Both the position numbers and the translations under genes were made by a program. Below are positions 22,268 to 33,339 of a stretch of 64,000 bases of DNA, one piece after another (position 1 is the first letter of the stretch; each line of letters opens with the position of its first letter). The DNA comes from Ascaphus truei (lineage: Eukaryota > Chordata > Amphibia > Anura > Ascaphidae), in NCBI GenBank assembly GCA_036426205.1, contig CM071570.1, positions 142,964,563 through 143,028,562 of the forward strand, given 5' to 3'. The notes under the pieces were generated by a model. The model was not told the DNA's origin. It saw only the letters and a list, made by a program, of their open reading frames with translations, and made no database searches.

Positions 22268-22659
22268 CCCATTGAGTGCTATAGAGGCTTATCATGCCCA
22301 TATTATTATTATATTGGTATGATGTACCACTATACTACTCAATGGGTACAGGGTGGGTATAGTCAGTCAGTGGTGGGTGCTTAGGCCTTCCGGGTTTGTA
22401 TCGGGTCAGGGTGGGTTAACCCCTTAATAACTATAGCGGTTAGTAACCGCTAATGTGATTAAGGGGTTAGGGGCCATTAGAATGTCTTTATTATGTACTG
22501 TATACTGTATTTGCTTTCTTGCTACGGAGGACAGAGGGACCTGCTGTTGTGATAAGTATAACTGTATTTATTTACTTTATTTTTGTATGCTAATGCAGTG
22601 TTTAATAATGGGCAAATAATCTATTATCCATATCTGGATAATAGTTATTTTGCCCATTA
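22268..22659. repeat. Cluster of three hairpins
   Basis: Three separate stems in series. First, CCCATTGAGT (22268-22277) / ACTCAATGGG (22337-22346). Second, TAACCCCTTAAT (22417-22428) / ATTAAGGGGTTA (22458-22469), with inner AGCGGTTA/TAACCGCT. Third, 24-bp arms (22606-22629, 22636-22659; TAATGGGCAAATAATCTATT). No coding content is seen. Confidence 0.7.
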
Positions 22660-22751
22660 CTCTACTGTATGGGTTTGGGCGGAGGGGGGGGCGTGTATTG
22701 ATGTTAATTAAAATATTTATTAATATACATTTCTTTCATAGTGTAGATGTG

Positions 22752-22986
22752 CAGGAGGTCTCCGGAGCTGAACCGCATTGGTTTTATGTCCAGGGATCCC
22801 CTCTTCCCAAAATACAGGCACCTTTATGGGGTGCCGGTATCCCTCTGCATTGAAATGTCCTGCGTCACGTGACCGGGACATTTCCTTGCATAGGAGATAC
22901 CGGCACCCCATAAAGGGGCCTGTATCTCGGGAAGCAGGGGGTCCCTGGACCTGAAACCAATGCGGTTCAGCTCCGGAGACCCCCTG
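22752..22986. repeat. Foldback centred on CACGTG
   Basis: A 235-bp near-palindrome with its axis at GTCACGTGAC (22865-22872). The arm ends read CAGGAGGTCTCCGGAGCTGA and the complement of CAGGGGGTCTCCGGAGCTGA, and TGGGGTGCCGGTAT recurs in both arms. A truncated relative at 47545-47640 carries only one arm. Confidence 0.8.
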
Positions 22987-24020
22987 AACATTATACCACG
23001 ATAAAGAACTATATTTAAATAAATAATTTTCGGGCGACATTTCCGCTGTCAGAGGCAGCTCTCTCAGAGCCGTTCTCTCTGCAGCAGAAATGAATTGCCG
23101 GTTTAGGCCTTTTCAGATGCTCGATGCTCTCGCTGGCAGCAACTCGCCCGTTTTGGGAATTTTGCTATCACAGGTAATCGAGCCTTTCTGAATACCGTGA
23201 TAGCAACACCCAAAAAAACGTTATTTTAAATGCCCTGGCGATAATTTTTATTAACCCTCTCTGAATGAGGCCCAAAGACTTCTCGTCATTTGTATTGACC
23301 ATATTATTTAAACAACATTGCACCATATTGTATCTCTTATTTTCGGTTTTGTGCTCCCTGCATCTCCAAGAAAGGTTTTTATATCCTGTTTTTGATAAAC
23401 AGGAAATTCTCTTTGACAAAGCAATTGTTGCGTGAAACACATTAGAGTTTTTGTACTTGCTATACATCATGTGGATGTTTAATTAAACTGTTCTTAGCTA
23501 GCGTTTTGGTCCAGCACTGCATTTTTGTCCTATTCAGCAGTGCATCGGTTTCTACAGCATGCAAGCTGGAGATCTTAATTTACTATTTACAAAGGGAAGC
23601 AAGCCAAAAGGAGTTTTTTTTCACCATTTGGGTCATGTGAGTAAATGACAAATGTTTCTTGCCAATGGATTGCGGAAAAACACCAGCTTCCATATATACA
23701 TGTTTTTATAACAGCCCTCGATACAACGGCCATCACGGATGTTTCAGTCGGGTTATGGGGGCATGGATGTTTTGAGATTTCCCATACGTCTACACTCCTA
23801 TACGCTGACCGCTGGACTCCGAGTGTGTAGCGTTTGTAATATGAGTTGATATGTGTCTGTTTATAACTGGCAAGCTCACACAGACTGATCCAATCCTTTA
23901 ATATACTCCTAGAAAGGACTTGTTACTATGGACTTGTTTTTTCTCAATTTCCCATTTACTGGATTATATTAACACCTGGAACACTATATTGTATGGATTC
24001 ACTTACCACGTTTGACATAA
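22987..24020. other. No gene; one degenerate hammerhead-like motif
   Basis: At 23413-23443 (+) TTGACAA is followed by stem GCAA/TTGC, GAA and ACACATT. Both core positions 3 and 8 are changed (U and A) and stem II is followed by two extra bases, so this is a decayed relative at best. The rest has no recognisable feature. Confidence 0.4.
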
Positions 24021-24029
24021 AATGTATAG

Positions 24030-25100
24030 TAGATGGTTAAATTTCTGTGGAAGAATGTGTGTTTGCTGTGTGGAAAATTGCAGGTTTTTGACAATATTAA
24101 ATCAGCTTTCCAAATGAACAAAACTGTAGTATTTTTCCTGAGCAGTATTAAACTTGTACATTTGATTGTTGAAAAATGGTTACAGATTAATGGTTATATG
24201 TTTAACGTTCTGCCTTTAGCCAGTCCATCAGTTAAAGTTAGTCTGTCTAATGTTCCCCCATTTATATGTAGTGAAATATTAATGCAGGATTTGTCTTGCT
24301 ATGGTAGAATTATTTCTTCTTTTAAAATGATTCCTTAGGGTTGTAAAAAACTGAAATTAAATGTTATGTCTTTTGGAGGCAAGTGTTTATGATTTTGAAT
24401 AAATCTGTGAAACGTTTACACCTGGTTTATAAACATAACATTGAGGGTCGTGATGTATGCGAGCACTGAGTCCATTAAATGCTTTGAGTGTGGGGAAATT
24501 GGTCACTTGAAACACGCTTTCCCTTATTTTGAAAACTAGAAAAGGTCAGAGTCAGAATGGTACTGGTCATAAAAAAAATAATAAAAGATGGGGATGAGGA
24601 GAAAGCGGAGACTGCTGTTTCGGGCCAGAGTGAAGAGGATATTGTGGAAGGTGTACATATTGCTGTTATTGGGCAGAGTGAGGTGGGTGAGACGGTGTTG
24701 ACTGCGGTTACAGGGCAGCATGTAGAAGACATTGTAAAAATTTAGTGGAAAAAGCACGGACTGGTGTAACAGGGCAGCATGACAGGACAGGTGACTGTGG
24801 GGACATGAGTGTGAAAAGGCTACGAAGAAGAGAGTTTTGGAACAAGAGGAGGATGAAACAATTCTCAAGGTCACTAAAAGTACTGTCCTGAACTCAGACA
24901 TTGTTGAGGCCAATTTTTCAGATGAGTGTGGGCCAAATGGAAAAAAAATATCAAAAACAGTGGATACTTTGACTGATCTGCCTGAAAATGCTTTGAGAAT
25001 GGAGGAAATCTCACTGTTAGTGGCAACTACTGGTTCTGCTCTGCAGCCCTACAGATATGGCGTTTTTGTTATTGCTTTGTTCGCACAACGTTATGCCTAG
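24030..25100 (+). pseudogene. TX1/L1-like LINE ORF1 remnant
   Basis: The translated pieces match the ORF1 nucleic-acid-binding protein of TX1-type LINEs: VLPLASPSVKVSLSNVPPFI near 24205-24265, then SFKMIP, and a CCHC zinc knuckle CFECGEIGHLKH (about 24479-24514) whose last Cys is Phe. After the knuckle comes the acidic, repetitive tail with GQSEEDIV, GQSEVGET and GQHVEDIV. Stops and frameshifts interrupt it (for example TAG near 24337 and several stops at 24380-24430). No ORF2 (EN/RT) is seen downstream. In the intact element this protein coats the LINE RNA. Identification is from remembered family motifs. Confidence 0.6.
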
Positions 25101-25952
25101 GGATTGACAGGGTTATTGGTCATTGCTACCAGCATGTGCCGGTATGTATGATCATGACAAAAGAGAAGAGTACAAGCAAGAAGCCGGACCAAGGCCGAGA
25201 CCGAAACATTGAATAATTTTACTTCCTAATCACACAATGAGCCACCATCTGATGACCCACAATCTGAGTTACAATAGTTTCAAAAGGAATAGCCCCCACC
25301 CCCAACCTGAATATACCTTTTGGGATCTAACTGTCTGCTATCAGCAACAATATAAACCTGATTTTACCTCTATGGCTAATTCTGACTGCCTGTCCCAGTA
25401 TATCTGCAAAATTGACGCGGTTTTTAATGAAGGTAAATATAATACAGATTTACAGTATTAACTTTTGTTATGACATGAATAGCCAGCCCATAAATGTATT
25501 GATACATGCACATTACAGAGTAAGTACACGCATGCACAGTCTGTTATACACTAGGTGTACAGTATGTAGAATACTTAAAGCATTGTTTTTATGTTTTCAG
25601 AAATCATCAATGAAGTTTGGCAAGGTTTCTAAGGAAGGTAAATATAATGTACACTATTGTATTAACTTTTGTTCTCACTGACGCAAACACGCAGCCCGTA
25701 AAGCCATTGATATATGCGCACTAGAGTGTGAGTACACACATGCGCACCTTTGCAATACACCACCTGTATATGGTCGTTAAATCAATGTCTTGTTTTTTTT
25801 CCTGAACTGAACGTTTCAAATAGACAGCAATAAGACGATGAAGGTGATTGTTGAAAATCACTACATTGTAAACGTACTTATTTTTTTCATTTTTTCACTT
25901 ATACTGTACGGTATGTCATAGATACTATTTTATCATATTATCACTATCTTTC
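25101..25952 (+). repeat. ~205-bp tandem duplication with donor-like junctions
   Basis: Copies start at 25429 and 25634 with GAAGGTAAATATAAT followed by TATTAACTTTTGTT, and diverge further on. Each copy carries an AAG|GTAAAT donor-like site, and the second is preceded by a TTTTATGTTTTCAG acceptor-like site (about 25600), suggesting a duplicated exon-intron unit. No protein family is recognised. Confidence 0.45.
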
Positions 25953-27045
25953 TGTAACGTTTGCTCACCACACACGGGACTAGACTGCAAGGCTGAGGTG
26001 GGGATGTATATAAACACCGCCCTACAACCACGAGACCAGGTCCGGATTGCAGAGTCAGGTTGGTGTAGTCAGGTCAGGGTAGGAGTGTTCGGATGAGTCT
26101 TGGTACTTGCCATAGTCAGGGGTTGGAGAGGAGAGAGTAGTCATATTCTGTTGCCGTGGTCAAGGACAGGAAACAGCAGGAGTCCAGAAGCAAGCCGAGG
26201 TATATTTATTTCCCAAAAAGAAAGCCTTTGGATCTATAAACTGCAAATCTTGAGACCTCTATGTCACAAACAATGCGGGACCGCAGGACTGAGTTGGGAA
26301 TGGATAGAAACGCCACCCACAGCCACGAGGGCATGTCTGGAGTGTAGGTTGGTTGAGGTAGCCGGGTTGGAGTTTGAGAGGTACGGATAGTCGATATACT
26401 TGCCAGGGTCAGGGTTAGAGGGGTATGGATCGTTGCAGGTACTATTAGCCCTGGTCTGGATTGGAGAGTTGAGAATAGTCGTTGTCCGAGTGCCGAGGTC
26501 AGGGTTGGAGATGTGCGGATTGTCGTAGACAAGAGTACAAAAGAGCGGAGTCCAAAGAAAAGCTGGGTTGGTACACAGAGCGAGGAACAGCAAGAGAAGG
26601 CAAGACTGTGGAGGCATAGAAGAGGTAAACACAATGCAACTATGATTATGCTCAGCCAATGTGCCAGTGGCACAGCTGAGCATTTATGAGGGAGAGGCAC
26701 CAATGAGAAGAGAAGTGGAGCGGAGCATGTCCACAGAGCAAAAGAAGATTTTGGTGCAGGAGACATCTGCTGGCTAAACTGTTGATGAGGTTAGTTGACG
26801 CAGAGCTTGTGTGCTCTGTGCACGCATCATGTGCGCGTGCCACTGATGCTGTCCATGCGCGAGCACAACCTGGATGAGGGACCCTCCGCTTCCGTCCTAG
26901 GCAGAGAGCCGGATGTGTGCCGCACGCAGCGCTGCTGAGGTCAGACGCAGGTCACGATGATGTGCCGCAGGGAGTGGGAGCTCTGAGAGTAGATGGAGGT
27001 AAGGTGGGAGCATGCCAAGGGTGGCATGACTCCCAGATCCTTACA
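25953..27045 (-). mobile_element. LTR-like repeat, possible solo LTR
   Basis: On the minus strand it starts TGTAAGGATCTGGGAGTCAT and ends AAACGTTACA, the TG...CA form of LTRs. Composition and wording (CACAGCCACGAGGGC, GGTCAGGGTTGGAG) resemble the solo LTR at 40007-41015. The flanking pentamers CTTTC and CTCTA do not match, so a target duplication is not confirmed. Two related ~300-bp blocks (about 25990-26260 and 26270-26520) suggest an internal duplication. Confidence 0.5.
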
Positions 27046-27818
27046 CTCTAGAATTGAATGTTGACTTTGAAATAAATGACTCTCACATGATGTTTCAATG
27101 ATTTTAAGATATCTGTCTGTAAATGTAAGTATTTGTATATGTCTTTATACATATTTAATTTTTTTAATTCACTTCCAATTCATATGTAGTAAATTCCATG
27201 TGTAATCTGGTCCCTGTATTTTTGCATTTTTCTGCATTTTTGCATTTGTGCACTTTTTGCACTTTTGGCCCCGTTTTTGCTTTTAGCATTTCTTGCATCT
27301 TTTCTCCTTTTTTTATATTTATTTTTAATTTATAACAATATTTATATTTTTATATTATATTTTTATACTTATAAGGTTCTATCTAGTACATATTTGTCAT
27401 TGAATCACCATGATTCACTTTATATGATTGTCTGTAGATTTGAATTTACTGTAACTGCATTTTTCTTTCCTTTTATTTTTTAATTTCAACTGGCATTTCA
27501 CTGCTATAATCTACAGATATAGAAAGCAGACATGGAGATTCTTTGTAATTTTTAGTTAGGTTTGTTTGTAGAGTTATTTTATAAGATGAATTAAATACCC
27601 TGATTTACATTTTTTGGATGTTATTACCAATGTATAAAACTTTGTAATTTTGTAAACATTTGCTATGGTATTGATGCCATTTAACCTCACTGCAACACTC
27701 AAATGTGACAGCTGTGTTTTGAGAGTCCAATACACATTCACGGACCAATTAGTACCAGCTGATTTGCCATTGGATACACTATTAGGATAAAACAGCTGAA
27801 TTAATTTTGACTGTGATG
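27046..27818. other. AT-rich DNA, no gene seen
   Basis: Low-complexity T-rich sequence (27220-27350) and otherwise featureless. Confidence 0.6.
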
Positions 27819-28978
27819 GCGTAGAGCAGGCCTGCACAACTCGTAAAGTGAGAAGTGCTGAACTGCTCCAAAGAAAAAAAAATTTGGCCGCACAGGTAAA
27901 ATCATCATCATCATCTCTCCTCCAGCATCTCACATCCTCATATCTCCACCAGCACCCTTCATTATCATTCTCATATCTCCCCCAGAACCCCTCACTATCA
28001 ACCTTTGCGATACTCCCCATCAATCTCTCATACCCCCATCTCTCCCCCTCACCCACACACATAATACTCCCCCTTCACATCAAACACACAATAACCCCCT
28101 GCACACCACACATATCCCACCCCCTGCACCTCACATAATTCCCCCCCCCCCCTGCACCTCACATCACTCTCCCCCCTACACCTCAAATCACCCCCATGCA
28201 CCTCAAATCACCCCCCATGCACCCCAAATCACCCCCTTGCACCTCAAATCACCTCCATTGCACCACAAATCACCCCCCTTGCACCTCAAATCACCCCCAT
28301 TACATCTCAAATCACCCCCCTGTACCTCAAATCACCCCCCTTGCACCTCAAATCACCCCCCTTGCACCTCCAATGACCCTCCCCTGCACCTCCAATGACC
28401 CTCCCCGGCACCTCCAATCACTCCCCCTGCACCTCCAATGACCCTCCCCTGCACCTCCAATGACCCTCCCCTGCACCTCTCTGATCCCCCTGCACCTCAA
28501 CCCCCCCTAACAGCACCTCACCTTCCCCCCCCCCCCCCCCCAGCCCCTCACCCTCCCCCCTCCCCAACACCTCACCTCCCCCCCCCACTCCCCAGTACCT
28601 CACCTTTACCCCCCCCTCCCCAGCACCTCACCTTACAGCGGCAGAGCAGGCAGGACAGCTAGCTCGCAAGCAGCGGGCACAGGAAGTGCCACATGCATAG
28701 AACGTGCAGTCCTGAGAGCAGGAGCAGGCTCGAGGGGAGAGCAGGAGCAGGCTCAAGGGGGAGGAAGAGGGGGAGAGCGGGCTCCCGGGCGTGGTGAAAG
28801 CGGTCTCGTGGAGGGGAAAGCGGGCTCATGGGGGGGAAAGCGGGCTCGGGAGGGAGGAGGACGGGGAAAGCGGGCTTGGGAGGGAGGAGGACAGGGAAAG
28901 CCACCGCGGGCCGCACATTGAGTGCAGACGGGCCACATGCGGCCCACGGGCCGTGTGTTGTGCAGGCCTGGTGTAGAG
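27819..28978 (+). mobile_element. Complete non-autonomous hAT element with 8-bp target duplication
   Basis: Terminal inverted repeats CAGGCCTGCACAAC (27827-27840) and GTTGTGCAGGCCTG (28957-28970) bound an 1144-bp element. Flanking octamers GCGTAGAG (27819-27826) and GTGTAGAG (28971-28978) differ by one base, the 8-bp duplication typical of hAT. The 3' subterminal region is rich in GGGCCGCAC/GCGGCCC, common in hAT ends. No transposase is encoded; the middle is a C-rich VNTR. A 5' fragment of a sister copy is at 19582-20012. Confidence 0.9.
28060..28650 (+). repeat. C-rich VNTR inside the hAT element
   Basis: Tandem ~20-bp units of the form CACCTCAAATCACCCCCTTG, drifting to CACCTCCAATGACCCTCCC and then to poly-C-rich units. 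It expands the element and explains the length differences between copies. Confidence 0.85.
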
Positions 28979-29480
28979 TATAAGGACAGGCTATAGAGAA
29001 TACACAGCATAAACCCAGAAGAAGTCAACATACGGATGAAATGTGTCAGGTTTTGAGCTACTGAGGCCACCATACCCACTCCGTAAAGATTCTGATTGGC
29101 TGATGTGTGAAGGAGGTGGAGCAGGACCCGATTCGAGTGAAAGAAGAGATTGAGAGAAACTGTGCCTGTCTACATGTATACACCAAGGAGCTGAGTCTGG
29201 AGTAGTGCTGAGTAAGCCCAGACTCACTCTCTGCTATTTAACTCAGGGGAAGTGTGAGTGTTTCATTTCCCCTGTATGTTGTTTGTTTTGCATCAAGTAA
29301 ATGTTAATGCACAATTGTGTTGGCATTTGTGTTTTCTTCTTGGATGCACTGTTTTTGAGTAAACCCTTTGCCTGCTTTATTCAATGTAACATCGCCGGAA
29401 GAAGAGATCAGTGTATCTCGAAAGCTCGCCCAAATAAAATATTTCGTTAGCCACAGAACGGTATCGTCTATGTACAGTAC
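28979..29480 (+). mobile_element. PLE terminal-repeat sequence with two hammerhead-like motifs
   Basis: Begins directly at the hAT target duplication. A degenerate motif at 29016-29047 (core CAGAAGA, GAA, ATGTGT, C) is followed by about 330 bp and then a second motif at 29396-29427. The end (GCTCGCCCAAATAAAATATTTCGTTAGCCACAGAACG) is shared with 44118-44160 and 63772-63810. No reverse transcriptase is attached. Confidence 0.6.
29396..29427 (+). ncRNA. Hammerhead-ribozyme-like motif
   Basis: Core CGGAAGA (U4 replaced by G), stem II AGAGAT/ATCTC with a 6-nt loop, GAA at 29420-29422, self-complementary AGCT as helix III, and C29427 as cleavage nucleotide. The same U4-to-G change is in the copy at 44094, so it is inherited by this subfamily. 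Likely inactive. Confidence 0.45.
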
Positions 29481-30742
29481 TCATAAGCAACATTATTTTG
29501 TTACAACACATTTCCTCTAATTTATCTTATTATGTAAAAACAATAATACTAGCCCTATTGTTATTAGGGAATTATGAGTAATTGCCTAAGGAACAACAAT
29601 ATATAATGGGTTTGTATTTAAAAATTAACTATGACCATTTCATACTTAATTTTTTAACATTGCAACCACTTGGTTAAAATGAAGATATTGATTAACACGA
29701 TGTCAAAAATTCTGAAAGAGAATATTGTTCACAATTAATATGTTTTATCTTAGTTAATAATAATCATATAAATAGAATGTAGAACAATTGTCATATTGTG
29801 CTATGCAAGTGACTTTGTGAAACAATTGTGTTGTGTGCTGTAGCGCATGCGCATTCTGAGAATTCCCTTTGTGCATGTGCATGAGTTTACGTTGAAAGCT
29901 GTTCATGTGGATACATAATTCAATGTCTGAAATAACAATGTGAGACAGTGTCCCATCTCCCCTACCCCCCGAAGAGCATGGACACACAGCACTAACGGAC
30001 TGTAGCAACGCCACAATAGTTTAAGTAAGAAATGTAAATACATTATACTCGTCAAACAATACCTGTAATGGTCTATGCCTTTGTTCATCAGCATATCAGA
30101 GATAGGGACTTGCATGTTCTTTTTTGACAACAAGAATACAGGCATATCTTATTGAGAAGGAACATACATCTGATTAATTTACAGTTCTTGATACTGTACA
30201 TTATTTCTTCGTACAAATTAAATTTATTCGTTTATTGAAAGAGTTAGAAAAAAGTAATAAATCATGTTATCAAATCTATATACGATGCTATACTTTTATG
30301 TCCCTCTTTTTTGTAAAATGACTTCACATATGAAGTGTAAAATATTATTCATTTGACATCAAGATCACATGAATTTCACGCATACACAACCATCTTTAAT
30401 ATTATATTTGTACATGCACAACATTGTCCCCTCATGCACACATGATGCACATTTTTTAAAGTTTATAACAAAGGTGTTTAGGCTTAACATACCATAGCCA
30501 GATATGCTTGTACACACAGCAGAGCTTGAACATAGAAGATGCGGACAGCATCACTATCCTATGATGATAAAATTACATAACATAATAGCTGCATTGTCTG
30601 ATAAATGTGTGTTTGTGTGAGTGTGTCTATATATGTGATACAATCAATTCACATGGACTTTTGTATTATAAACAATCTTTTCAAAATTATAACATGTAGC
30701 TTCAAGTATTTATTAATATAGATGTGAGTATATGAACACTAA

Positions 30743-30803
<61 letters not shown>

Positions 30804-30868
30804 TGAGTTTTCAAGCTAAAATACATTTACATAAAACATAAGTGAATTTACCACTTACTGTAATTGAA
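29481..30868. other. AT-rich DNA; (TAA)n microsatellite at 30748-30802
   Basis: No gene is seen. This is where the remaining exon(s) of the Harbinger transposase on the minus strand would be expected, but no GDSGY-type exon was found by eye. Confidence 0.5.
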
Positions 30869-30882
30869 TTATATGTACTCAC

Positions 30883-31640
30883 CCACCAGCCAACCATGTC
30901 CAAAATGACCCATTTCAAATGCATGGAAGACTGATGAGTTTCTCAGAATAGAGGAATCGTTGTTGGAACCCGAGAATCTGGCTACAACATTAAGAATCTT
31001 CATATTGGCATCACATATCACCTGCACATTGATGGAGTGAAAGTATTTCCTGTTACGATAAACATGCTCATTCGCACTGGGTGGGATCAGGGCAACATGG
31101 GTGCAATCAATTTCACCCATCACGCATGGTATGGTATACCATACACTATGGTATAAAATGCATCCTTGAGTTCCAGCCACACTGCCCGCTCTCTAGGAAA
31201 ATGAATATAATTCCTAGCGCGTCTAGTCAGTGCACATAGCAACTGGCTAAAGGCCTGTGAAAATGCCGACTGTGAGACCCCGCCTACTATTCCCACAGTT
31301 GTCTGAAAAGACGCAGAAGCAAGAAAATGTAATGAGCACAGCATTTTAACAAGGCCAGGGACTGCACAACCTCTGCCTGTTACGAAATCTAAAACTTCTC
31401 TTAACTCTGCATAGAGAGATAAGATTGCTGCTGAACTCAAGCGATATCTGCTAATAATTTCATCCTCAGTAAGCCCCTCCAAAAGTGTGCTTTCACGGTG
31501 TAAGCATTGATTGGGCACCACCTCTCTCCTCTCTCCTCTCCTGTCCCTCTCCTCTCACTCTCATGTCCCTCTCCTCTCCCTTCTTATCATAATGTGTCTC
31601 AACTCTATCTCCATCTCTGCATCCACCATCTCTACCACAA
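30883..31640 (-). pseudogene. PIF/Harbinger transposase (HARBI1-like), partial and disrupted
   Basis: Two overlapping minus-strand frames give one HARBI1-like protein. The N-terminal part (from about 31521 down) has LTEDEIISRYRLSSAAILSL and the HTH-like SASFQTTVGIVGGVSQSAFS. The catalytic part has the first DDE aspartate in VMGEIDCTHVALIPP and the second in RFSGSNNDSSILRNSS. A one-base frameshift near 31130 separates them, and the GAGAGG-rich segment near 31560 puts stop codons behind the first Met (about 31635). The exon ends at GGCTGGTTGGTGG|GTGAGT (donor 30875-30882), exactly where the conserved LVGDSGY motif should be split, so the third catalytic residue (Glu) would lie in a later exon, which I could not find. 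An intact enzyme is about 350 residues and needs a Myb-like partner; none is visible. Confidence 0.8.
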
Positions 31641-32694
31641 AGTAAGTGTTCAATTGGCTTCCTTTAAGTAGCTGTCATTATGTCACATGACTTCAATAAA
31701 TGAAAGCAGTTAAACCAAAACTTTAAAAGTAATAGCCTCTTTGTGTGTTTCGAAAAAATGAATATGTTCATTAGCAATCCGAAAGTATTCTAACCTGATA
31801 GTTTTTTTAAGATGTGACGTAACTTTTTGTATACCTGGTTAGCCAAAGAAAAACAGATGTTTATAATGCCACTAATTGTCACATACTGTACACAACAGTC
31901 AGCAATTGGAGTGGCAATTTGAGGTTAAGGATAATTGGTACTAAATCATTGAAGCATGTTGACCTTTAAATTCAAACACACTCACCACATAAAAAATAAT
32001 ATACTGTATGTCCAAAAGATTCCATTACATATGAAGTATTGTTTGGAAGCAACACATGATTCACCATAGTAACAAAAAAATTGTAAATTGATGACAGAAT
32101 CTAACATTTATTGAATACATTAGACATGTTGGTTAAAGGTTTAAATGTATGTAACCTGTGAAAACATATGTCACCACTGTCACAAGAATTAAACTTATAT
32201 GTTAAAGCTGCTGGTCAAAGTGACATTTTGACAAAATGAAATGGATTTTATATCATTACATATGTGCATCAATACTATCTGCACACTGACAAGTGATTAG
32301 CAAGTTGCAAATCTTTCAATTCTTCTGTACACGTTCGATTGTTCGGGTTATTAAAATATTTTACTGCAAAGCATTGTGGGAAATTTAGTCCATCTATATA
32401 ATATGACTGGGCAGTTACTAGATACAATTATTACCCTGCAAGAGGCAGGCTGGAATGAAGAGTCCAAACCAATCAAAAGAGGAAGGGGATGTAACTTTGA
32501 TAATGCTTTATACATTATAAACTTTGAAAAATTACATTCAAAATGTATGGCATGCTTATTGGTGTTATAAAAATAAGAATAATAGTAAGTATAAATGGCA
32601 CACCACTGTTTGTAAAGAGTATTACAATTTATTTTGCTTCTGGTGCTTACCTTCAAATGGTCCTGGCGTCTCAAAGCTGGACCTGATAATAGGC
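31641..32694. other. AT-rich DNA, no gene seen
   Basis: Possibly the 5' non-coding part of the Harbinger element; its TIRs were not located. Confidence 0.5.
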
Positions 32695-32907
32695 ACAAAA
32701 TGAAGGAAAAGAAAGAGCACACAGGAGACTTGTTTTGAGTTTGAAAAAACTTTAATAAAGTATTCACCTCAGGTGCTGGGTCTGAGGAAGGGACGCATAA
32801 GTCGAAAAACGTTATCTCTATTAGCTCTGATGCTGTGAATACTTTATTGAAGTTTTTTCAAACTCAAAACAAGTCTCCTGTGTGCTCCTTCTTTTCCTCC
32901 ATTTTGT
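32695..32907 (+). mobile_element. Foldback with 73-bp arms and a hammerhead-like motif in the loop
   Basis: Arms 32695-32767 and 32835-32907 pair with a few mismatches (GGAGACTTGTTTTGAGTTTG and complement). The 67-bp loop contains a hammerhead-like motif at 32782-32814 on the plus strand. Here only one copy of the motif is present, unlike 7460-7700. Confidence 0.7.
32782..32814 (+). ncRNA. Hammerhead-ribozyme-like motif with intact CUGAGGA core
   Basis: Core CTGAGGA (32782-32788) is fully consensus. Stem II is short (GAC 32792-32794 / GTC 32801-32803), followed by GAAAA and the palindrome AACGTT, then A. One or two extra A residues follow the GAA, which could disturb helix III. Confidence 0.5.
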
Positions 32908-33076
32908 TATTAAAATAACTTTTGTCAAAGCACATCAATTATTCATTCTTCTTTACAAACATGTTGGTTTTTGTATAAACTGTACCTTTAAGAGTATATA
33001 TATCTAAAGATGATAGACAGCACACTGATTACAGTAAAAAAAAAAAAGTACGTATGCAGGGTGCACAATTTGATTA

Positions 33077-33339
33077 TTTGATCAAATAATGCCAAGCCTG
33101 CTAACCACGTCATGGTAAGTCTCTTTATAATCTCCTAGCAAGGTCCCCTTATTCCAGTTCACTTACATCTGTACTGGTATATACCAGTTTTTAATTGCAC
33201 TAGGTTATACAAGCATATGCTTTGATATTTTAACCCCTTCTGGGCTTATTTCACATAACACTAGTATGCATTTAGCGTAGGGACCTGCTAAAGAGACTTA
33301 CCTTGACGTGGTTAGCAGGCTTGGCATTATTTGATCAAA
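33077..33339. repeat. Inverted repeat with 50-bp arms, one mismatch
   Basis: Arms 33077-33126 and 33290-33339 (TTTGATCAAATAATGCCAAG and complement) differ at a single position, so this is a young or conserved foldback. Weaker pairing extends into the loop (AAGGTCCCC against GGGACCT). Confidence 0.85.

Noticed and set aside
25170..25215. Hammerhead-like CCGAAACATTG near the end of the TX1-like remnant
   Set aside because: No CUGANGA-type core or matching stem II precedes it within the expected distance.
26206..26843. Overlapping minus-strand open frames of 139-186 codons
   Set aside because: They lie within the LTR-like repeat 25953-27045 and match no known protein.
30490..30515. Possible second Harbinger exon (minus strand TATCTGGCTATGG resembling a GDSGY codon run)
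   Set aside because: The reading does not give GDSGY in phase with the donor at 30882 and lacks an acceptor at the right place.
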